Assembly (NCBI GenBank): GCA_903901905.1
Contig: CAIUSQ010000036.1
Location: 1 to 8,080 of the forward strand
Direction: 5' to 3'
From: an uncultured Actinomycetes bacterium
Lineage (GTDB): Bacteria; Actinomycetota; Actinomycetes; Nanopelagicales; Nanopelagicaceae
DNA: 8,080 nucleotides
Shown here: piece after piece, positions 1-6,600 of the stretch
How positions within the stretch are numbered: position 1 is the stretch's first letter
Layout of the letters: every line of letters begins with the position of its first letter
Position numbers and translations under genes: made by a program
Notes under the pieces: generated by a model
The model's input: only the letters and a program-made list of their open reading frames with translations
The model's database searches: none
What the model was told of the DNA's origin: nothing

Positions 1-228
1 CATTCTCCTCTTTGTAAAAGGACCCACTTTAATGATTCTCATCAGATGGCTGCAAGCACAACAGTACATACATGTAGCACACAGTTTGACAGGTTGCATC
101 GTGGCACATATACCAGCACGCAGGACGACGCGGTGTATATCAGCATAGTAAAACTACACATTCCGCGCGATAATGTTGCTTATATGAAAAGTAATTGACA
201 TACTATGACAGCATGTGGCGTAAATGTA

Positions 229-234
229 TTTATT
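229..234 (-). promoter_or_regulatory. Candidate polyadenylation signal AATAAA
   Basis: TTTATT on the plus strand is AATAAA on the coding strand, about 460 nt after the stop codon. No canonical AATAAA or ATTAAA occurs between the stop and the proposed transposon end at 426, so the transcript may read into the flank to use this signal. A lone hexamer is weak evidence. Confidence 0.25.
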
Positions 235-275
235 GCAACGAGTCTAGCTGAATTTTAAGTGATATATTTTGAAAT

Positions 276-293
276 GAACTTTCAAGAACGTTC
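276..293. promoter_or_regulatory. Perfect four-unit heat-shock-element-like array
   Basis: GAA-ct-TTC-aa-GAA-cg-TTC gives four alternating, correctly spaced nGAAn units, the binding pattern of heat shock factor trimers. Twelve fixed bases match; by my own count such an array is expected about once per thousand windows of this size with even base composition. No TATA box or coding start is evident next to it, so the target gene is unknown. It overlaps a 14-bp palindrome (283-296), which could be the real selected feature. It lies outside the proposed transposon end. Confidence 0.4.
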
Positions 294-302
294 TTGGCGC
301 CA
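283..302. repeat. Overlapping palindromes CAAGAACGTTCTTG and TGGCGCCA
   Basis: A perfect 14-bp palindrome (283-296) overlaps by two bases an 8-bp palindrome (295-302). A 6-bp hairpin with a 9-nt loop (304-324) follows. Such clustering can mark a transposon subterminal region or a protein-binding site. Neither is followed by a suitable Helitron CTRR end on the minus strand within 10-12 nt. Confidence 0.5.
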
Positions 303-425
303 CTACAAGACCGTGGAGCTTGTACTTCCAGTTGAGCCCTGCGCGGAACTGCCCGGCTTGCGCTATGTGTAGCTCATTCTTTTTTCATTGCTTGAATTTC
401 ATATCTAACTCACCACAAATCTGAA

Positions 426-457
426 CTAGTAAGGCGAAGTTCAAAAATAATTGACTT
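426..457 (-). other. Candidate Helitron 3' terminus (hairpin + CTAG)
   Basis: On the minus strand a stem of 7 bp with one bulged A (AAGTCAA paired with TTGAACTT, 6-nt loop; 437-457) is followed by a 7-nt spacer and CTAG (429-426), after which the flank is T. Canonical Helitrons end in CTRR, have a hairpin about 10-12 nt upstream and insert between A and T. Of the four A-YYAG sites on the plus strand of 1-694, only this one has a fair hairpin at a suitable distance. The stem is AT-rich and bulged and the spacer is a little short, so confidence is limited. Confidence 0.35.
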
Positions 458-476
458 TAAAATATTCTATGTATTA

Positions 477-496
477 TATGTATGTATGTATGTATG
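477..496. repeat. (TATG)5 microsatellite
   Basis: Five uninterrupted TATG units lie in the 3' non-coding region, preceded by degenerate TAT/ATG sequence. It is an ordinary short simple repeat. Confidence 0.9.
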
Positions 497-593
497 AATT
501 TGCAGTCGCATAAACGTGACTTAAAAATTACTTATTCCAGCAACTTCGACTAACACCACCGTGGACTACGTTCAGCAGTAGAAATACTCGTAA

Positions 594-617
594 TTTGATT
601 GAATAATTGCAATCAAA
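594..617 (-). terminator. Perfect 8-bp AT-rich hairpin just downstream of the stop codon
   Basis: TTTGATTG (594-601), an 8-nt loop and CAATCAAA (610-617) form a perfect stem, 77 bp past the stop codon in the gene's 3' untranslated region. It may be an RNA 3'-end structure or a subterminal transposon hairpin. No CTRR tetranucleotide follows at the usual distance on the minus strand, so it is not by itself a Helitron end. The terminator label is tentative. Confidence 0.35.
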
Positions 618-694
618 CAAAAATGACATTACATTACAACGGAAACATATTTGGTATACAATGTCTGATATTTACATGATTTAAACTTAAACAC

Positions 695-3600
695 CTACAA
701 TGCATCTTGGGGGGCATTCAAACACCAGCGTACAAGTGCATCCTTGAATCGGAGACCGGAAAGAAATTCCCGAGTAGTTCCTGTTATTGGCAACACACGA
801 ATGTGTTCGAATTCCCGAACTCGTGACAAGCCGACATAAAGTGAGCTGAGGTCTACTGTCTTGGAATGTCCACCAACGTGGTTTAAATCCAAAATAATAC
901 GATCCAGAGTGCATCCCTGTACCTTGTAGAAAGTAACTGCAAACGCTAGTTCAATTCCATAATTATAGTAGCAGCACTTACAACTGGCTAGATCCAGTGT
1001 TTTTGCCAGCTTACAACGATTGCGTTCACACAATGGCATTGGTATAACTACGGAACCCGGAACAATAGTCATTAAAGGATTCCACTCGTCCTCCGATAGG
1101 TTCACAAATTCAACATTGAGATACAATGGCGTTGCGTCATCGGGCAACCAATAAATATCCCCAGGAGCAACTTGACGAATTTTCTCCCAATGAAACTCGG
1201 CTGAAGACGGATTAAGCAGAATAGAGTGCATAATACACCGTGTGCCATTTGCGATACGTAAATCAGTTGCAATGTTCTCGCATACAATTGCATTTGCTCC
1301 CTTGACAAAGAAAACAGTAGTCTCATTCTCATCTTCCAACAACTTCTTCGAGGTTGTCTCATGTCGTAATGCAATACTCTCAATCACACCGACGCTATCC
1401 GGATGTAGAGGCAGCTTCCAGGCAATGACTGGCTGTCCAGTACGGGCTGCCATTGCCACTGCTCGAGAAAGATTGATTGCGTACCTCTGCTCGTTGCCAG
1501 GAACAACTATTGTGGCGTCGAGCCATAAAGGGTCTGCGGTATCGCTGCGCCGCAGTGGCGCCAATAGATTGAGGATACCTGATGATACAACTGGGTGTTT
1601 ACACGTAGTATCCCGAAAGTATTCTAGAGCAGCATTCAGTACAGGATCACCAGACCGCTCCGGATTGTGAAAACGAAGTCGTCTGAAACGATTGAATAGT
1701 TGCCCCGCTTGATTTCTAATATCCAGAGAAGCAGTAATTAACGACATTCCAACAGGAAATAGTTGAAATTCGTCACCCATCAATATGACGGATACTCCGC
1801 CAAAAGGCAGCAAGGGTTTTTCAGTCCAATGACGCAAACGATCATCTATATTGACTAACAAATGAGCGGGTAGCATTGAAAACTCGTCTATAATTAGAAA
1901 CCGCAGATCTTTCGCGAATCGAAACCTTGCACTTTGAGCTCTTTTTCCAGACATTGGTCTCTGTATTGGATTTGTCAATGAACTTACAAAATTGGCTTTA
2001 GCTGAGTTGTCTTCTAGTTTAAAACCGAATGCAGAATGCACAGTATATGCAATAGGAAGCAAAGTAGCAGCAACGCCCGTAAAAGCTGTACATAATATTG
2101 CACCAGGGCGATGAATAGCCTCCTGCAGTTTCTTGATAAAATAAGTTTTACCAGAACCAGCTCGACCCATGATGACAAGTTGCAATGGCTCTGGGATTAA
2201 ATGATTACCACGATCTTGCAAATGCCTTTCCAACGAGTTGTAGTACTGCAAGCACAGTTTCATGGCTTCAGCTTGATTGGCATTCAAACTCGCATCAATA
2301 GTCTCATCGACGATAAAATCCAAAGGTTGTACATCTGGCATTGCTGTTTCCGTGGTTGACTGGTCCTCCATATCGGTAACATCCTCATCACCCCGCCGAT
2401 ACTCGGTAACACGCTTGTAAACAGCTCGCAAAGTCGGAATACTTGAGTCGAAGCCTCCATTGTCAGATCTTGCTGGTATTGCGCTAGCCAACGGAACAGT
2501 TTCCGACGTCATTATTTGACTTCGTGTAGAATCTAGCCAACTGAGCTGCGTTAGTGCAACATTGATATGCGATTTTATTGCTGCACGAATAATGGCATTT
2601 TCATCACTAAATGAACAATATATATCCTTGAGATCCTGAAGATTTTCGAGTCCGATACTGCGTTCAACAGGCACGTCGACCAGTGGATGCTCGTTAATCC
2701 CATCCCCAGCTGCCAGCAACTGTGAAAGATTTCCACCGTTCCAGTAGTGTGTACATCGACCCCTGAATGCAGACAGCAACTTCAGCTGACTGGCTTTGAT
2801 GGACATTCCTTGTGCTGCAATCTTTATCCAGCGCAACCTGGCTTTGTCAATAAGCTCATTGCTGATTTCAAGAAAATTGACGTATTTGATCAAGGCCTCA
2901 TAATTGAGCGATATCATGTCTGGGTCCGTAATATCATGGATTGAAAAGGGACGATGCAATGTCAAGAAATATGATGCAAATTCGTTGGCTTTGCGTCTCC
3001 ATTCTCTAGAATGATCATTGACGCCTGGGTGTCTAGGTGACGGACCTCCAGCCAACATTGGAATATGCTGTTTGGAGCGCAGTCTCTGAAAGTACCTGCC
3101 CTTGAGCGGATGTCCCTCGTCAAATTCAAACGTCTTGTTTTTTTGCCGGCCGAGCACCTGTCCGGCCACACCCTCAGTAATTTCATCGTGGTCATTATCA
3201 TCAATGGTGTCATTCAGAGTCTCGCCATCATTGCGTACCGAATTTAAAGTTAAAGTAGCCGTAACAGTGGTCGTTACATTACTTTTAGGTTGCGGACAGA
3301 CTCTGACAGTACCAGCCCATTCATACAGACTTAAATGACTGAGCTCAGTACCTCTGTAAACGTAGTGATCAATTTGTGAAATGGTAGTGATGTCATCCCC
3401 AGCATTCTGTGGAGGGATAATTTCTCTATTACCAGCTTCGTTATCCCCATTGCTGTTATCAGTATTGCAATCTAAATCAACATCTTCATCGAGACCCATT
3501 GCTGTTGTAACAGGAACTGCTGCAGGTTGAGAAGAATTATCATCTCGCTGAACATCAATAAGCGGGTCATCAGTCATTGAGCACGGATCATCTTGATCTT

Positions 3601-6600
3601 CTTCCAAAACACCAACGCGTTTCCAATGCTCAGATATAGTACTTTTCACAAATGCAATTGCAGCCCGTATGTAGGTCCAGATGAACTCGTGAGAAAAGAT
3701 ATTGCTCGGCAAACCAAGCAAGGCACAACATGCCGTCTCAGAACCCACTTCAACCTTACCATTCATGCTATTCATCAGGACACTCATCAGATGTTTGAAA
3801 TTGCGATCGGGTGTGCCAGAGTCTAAAGCCTTGGATTCATACTTTTTGATTTTACGATGAGCAGCTAACAAGACTGGTAGTATACTCTGAATTTTTCCCC
3901 CGTCTTTGGTCATATACTTGATGATGTAATAAGTTGCTCCCTTAGATTGTGCCGCGTTCCCAAGAATTTCAACGTTCGTGTTAGCAGCAAACATTGCAGA
4001 AAGAGCAGGAGAGTAGCTGACCATACCAGAGTTAACGCCAGGCGTGAAATCAGCCCAGTACTGTTGGTTCTCATCAACATGAGAATATTCATCACAACGT
4101 GAAGCATCATATGCATCATCAGGACGGAATAGTTCCAATACGATGACCCTGTCATCAAAAAGCCCTTGTAAGCTATCCCCATCTACAATTTGCTTCTTAA
4201 CAGAAAATTGAGTACGAGCTTTGGGCAAGTTGTGATTGGAATCAAATTCGATTTCAATAAGGTCAGTACTACGATTACAAGTGGCTCTAGGATATGCCAT
4301 TCTACATTTCAACATTCCCTGTGGACCCTTCGTGCACGTTGCACTGTGACAATGTATATTGTTGCTTACAGCCACTGCCACTGCTCTACGCAACAACAGC
4401 AAATCGAGTTTTGATGTATCTAATTCCAAATCTGATAACAAATCAGGATCTTGATGGCTCTGTTCCACATTAACAGTATCGGTTTTGGCAATAATGACGG
4501 GATCTCGGCTACCAAATAAAGCTGAATCTAGATTTGATCCACCACTGTCCAAGGCAGAACCTGAAACGGGAATTTTCAATAAAGCTGCTTTGCTCACGGC
4601 CAAATCAACTTTAGATTTTATGGAGTCTTTAATAACATCATTGGCATGACTTTCATCTGGTCGATAGCGTAAATCTCGCCGAGAAGGAGTCTTATTGTAA
4701 TCAGCACACTTTGGTAGCTTTGTCGACTGCACATTTGACATAAACAAGGCATTGGGTTTCGATGGTATGTATGCACGAACGATACTGTCAATTCTATTTG
4801 TCAGCATTAGTAGCACTTTTGGATCTTCAAGATATTTCTGCAATGTCAATGGACCAGTATCACTAGCAAGACACGAATGACCATGTTCGGGTCCTTTTGC
4901 CTGCTCCTCATTTGTTAAACCAAAGGCGTAGACCTTTCCAAAAATACCAATAGAGTCCACATCAGCATTAGGATCTGTTGACTTTGGAAGTGTATTATCC
5001 CGTTTTGTAAGGTAGGATGGCTTCTTGCCAACTAGAAAGATCAGAAATGACTCAATTAACAACTTGTAGATGCGGGCAGCGGCAACTGGATCATTAGTGA
5101 TGTTAAGAGCTCGCATCTGATAAGAGGGCAAAGGAAAATTGATGTTGATAATAGGGTCGAGTTCATTGTAATTCTTTATGGTTGAGATACGTAAGCCAAG
5201 AACAGAGTCATTGTGACCTGGTGCTATTGTAACAAAATACGAAAAGGCACCCGTGTAGCTAATTGCAGCCAACAGATTAGCTCGAGCTGAAGATCGCTGA
5301 TCAGGCGACCATGGCACATTAGAATTAATGGAACTGGTGATTTTTAATAGTTTTTGCGCCATATCACAAGCCTCCTTCGATTGAGGTTTGCGAATAAGTC
5401 CGACCAATTCATCTTCCCAGCCAGGTTGATTGGACAACTCCTTAAACTGTCGAACAGATTCTGATTTCCCATCCACTTTGAGTCCGACACGCAAATTCAA
5501 GGCAGATCGCTGCATCTGGTTAAACAACAAAAAAAGCAGCTGTGGAGACTTACCAAACCTACCATCACCATGAAGCAATAAGTGATTAAGATCTCGTTGA
5601 GACAATGAAGGTCTTTTTGAAAGAGGACCAAGCCCTTTGCCAAGAAGAAACAAATCCGGAAATGCCTTCAACAACAACTCTTGGTTTCCACCCCCATATT
5701 CAGACATAGGATCAGCAGCCACTTGTACAGGATGAACAGGTGCAGCCACAGGAGCCAACGGCACGTCTTGAGGCAATTCTTGATTAACATTGGTACGTAA
5801 GGGCATATCAAAGTCAACAGCTACCTCCTCCACACCCAGGTCATTATTCAAGCAATCATTCACTGATTCCATAATTGTTTGCCCGTACTGAATATTATTG
5901 TGTATGTCAATGTAAGCCTCCATATCCTGCTCTTGACGAAGCTCCCAAAGTTCATCTTCCTCAATTTCAAAATCATCTTGATCGAATTCGTTAGTAAAGC
6001 TGGGATCAAAATCTGGGCCATAGTAGTCGGTTTCTTGATTATCGAGCTTGTCTGGAAAGCAGTGCCGTTTAACAGTATCCAGAAATGCAGACACCGATGT
6101 GCTACCGTGCTTGACAGTCGGTGACATGAACACAAAATCAATTTTAGCGCCAGCTTCGTCGTCATCGCAGTCGGAATTGGCATCATCTACTTCAGTATCA
6201 TCTACGCCATATTCAACTTTGATTTTAGCATGTGTCTGAACAGATGCTTCATCGTTAACTTTACCCCACGGAGTGTTATGGAGATTAAAATCAACTGAAC
6301 CAGGAGCTTCATTATTCGTTGAAAGAGAGTTGCTAACAGTAGTTACGCAACCTTCAGTTGATTGGTTGATTACACTCGATAGTTGACGATCTGTTGATTC
6401 CGTCGCTACGTTGTCATGAAGCTGCTCATCAAGGACAATCTCCTTTTCAGCATCACATTCAATCGCCGTCTCCAACAGTTCATCCTGTAAGAGCACCAAC
6501 TGCTCAGCCAATTGGCCTTCTGACTGTAATGTTGATGTTATCTCCACATCTGCGTAGTTGGAATCCATAGCAGACTTGAATTCCAAGTAGTCCTTGATGA

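Larger units (their letters stand above)
1..425. other. Non-coding flank, no gene recognised
   Basis: I see no convincing reading frame, tRNA or known repeat here. It contains the heat-shock-like array, nearby palindromes and a possible AATAAA described separately. If the transposon ends at 426 this is host DNA or part of another element; if not, it is the long 3' tail of the Helitron. Confidence 0.5.
3623..5707 (-). other. Helitron_like_N / HUH-Y2 Rep endonuclease domain (protein region)
   Basis: Residues 766-1460 carry the rolling-circle nuclease. It opens with the family's 'AFPDLF...GKG' and 'HLLLHGDGRF' blocks (about 780-812), then 'ISYTGAFSYFVTIAP'. Next come the 'NDPVAAARIYKLL' helix and 'GIFGKVYAFG', which lead into the metal-binding HUH site H1040-G-H1042. 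A Cys/His cluster (H1217, H1219, C1223, C1233) is followed by the tyrosine helix with Y1359 and Y1363 and the C-terminal 'SETACCALLGLPS' block. The HUH histidines should bind a divalent metal and the tyrosines should form 5'-phosphotyrosine links during strand transfer. The distance between HUH and tyrosines (about 317 residues) is well above the roughly 130 that I recall for Helraiser; the extra length is mostly a serine/aspartate-rich stretch between about 1090 and 1215. Every core residue is present. Confidence 0.88.

Noticed and set aside
113..135. Possible Helitron 3' end: minus-strand CTGG followed by T with a GC-rich hairpin
   Set aside because: The stem is only 5 bp with a bulge and abuts CTGG with no spacer, unlike the usual 10-12 nt gap.
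140..154. Possible Helitron 3' end: minus-strand CTGA followed by T with a TAGT/ACTA hairpin
   Set aside because: A 4-bp AT stem with a 2-nt spacer is easily found by chance.
1242..1670. 142-codon plus-strand open frame inside the helicase region
   Set aside because: It lies wholly antisense to the conserved helicase motifs, its translation shows no recognisable domain, and it is best explained as a shadow of the real frame.
5860..6186. 108-codon minus-strand frame in a different phase from the main gene
   Set aside because: It overlaps the acidic linker in another phase and is low-complexity hydrophobic/lysine sequence caused by the GAT/GAA-rich codons of the main frame.
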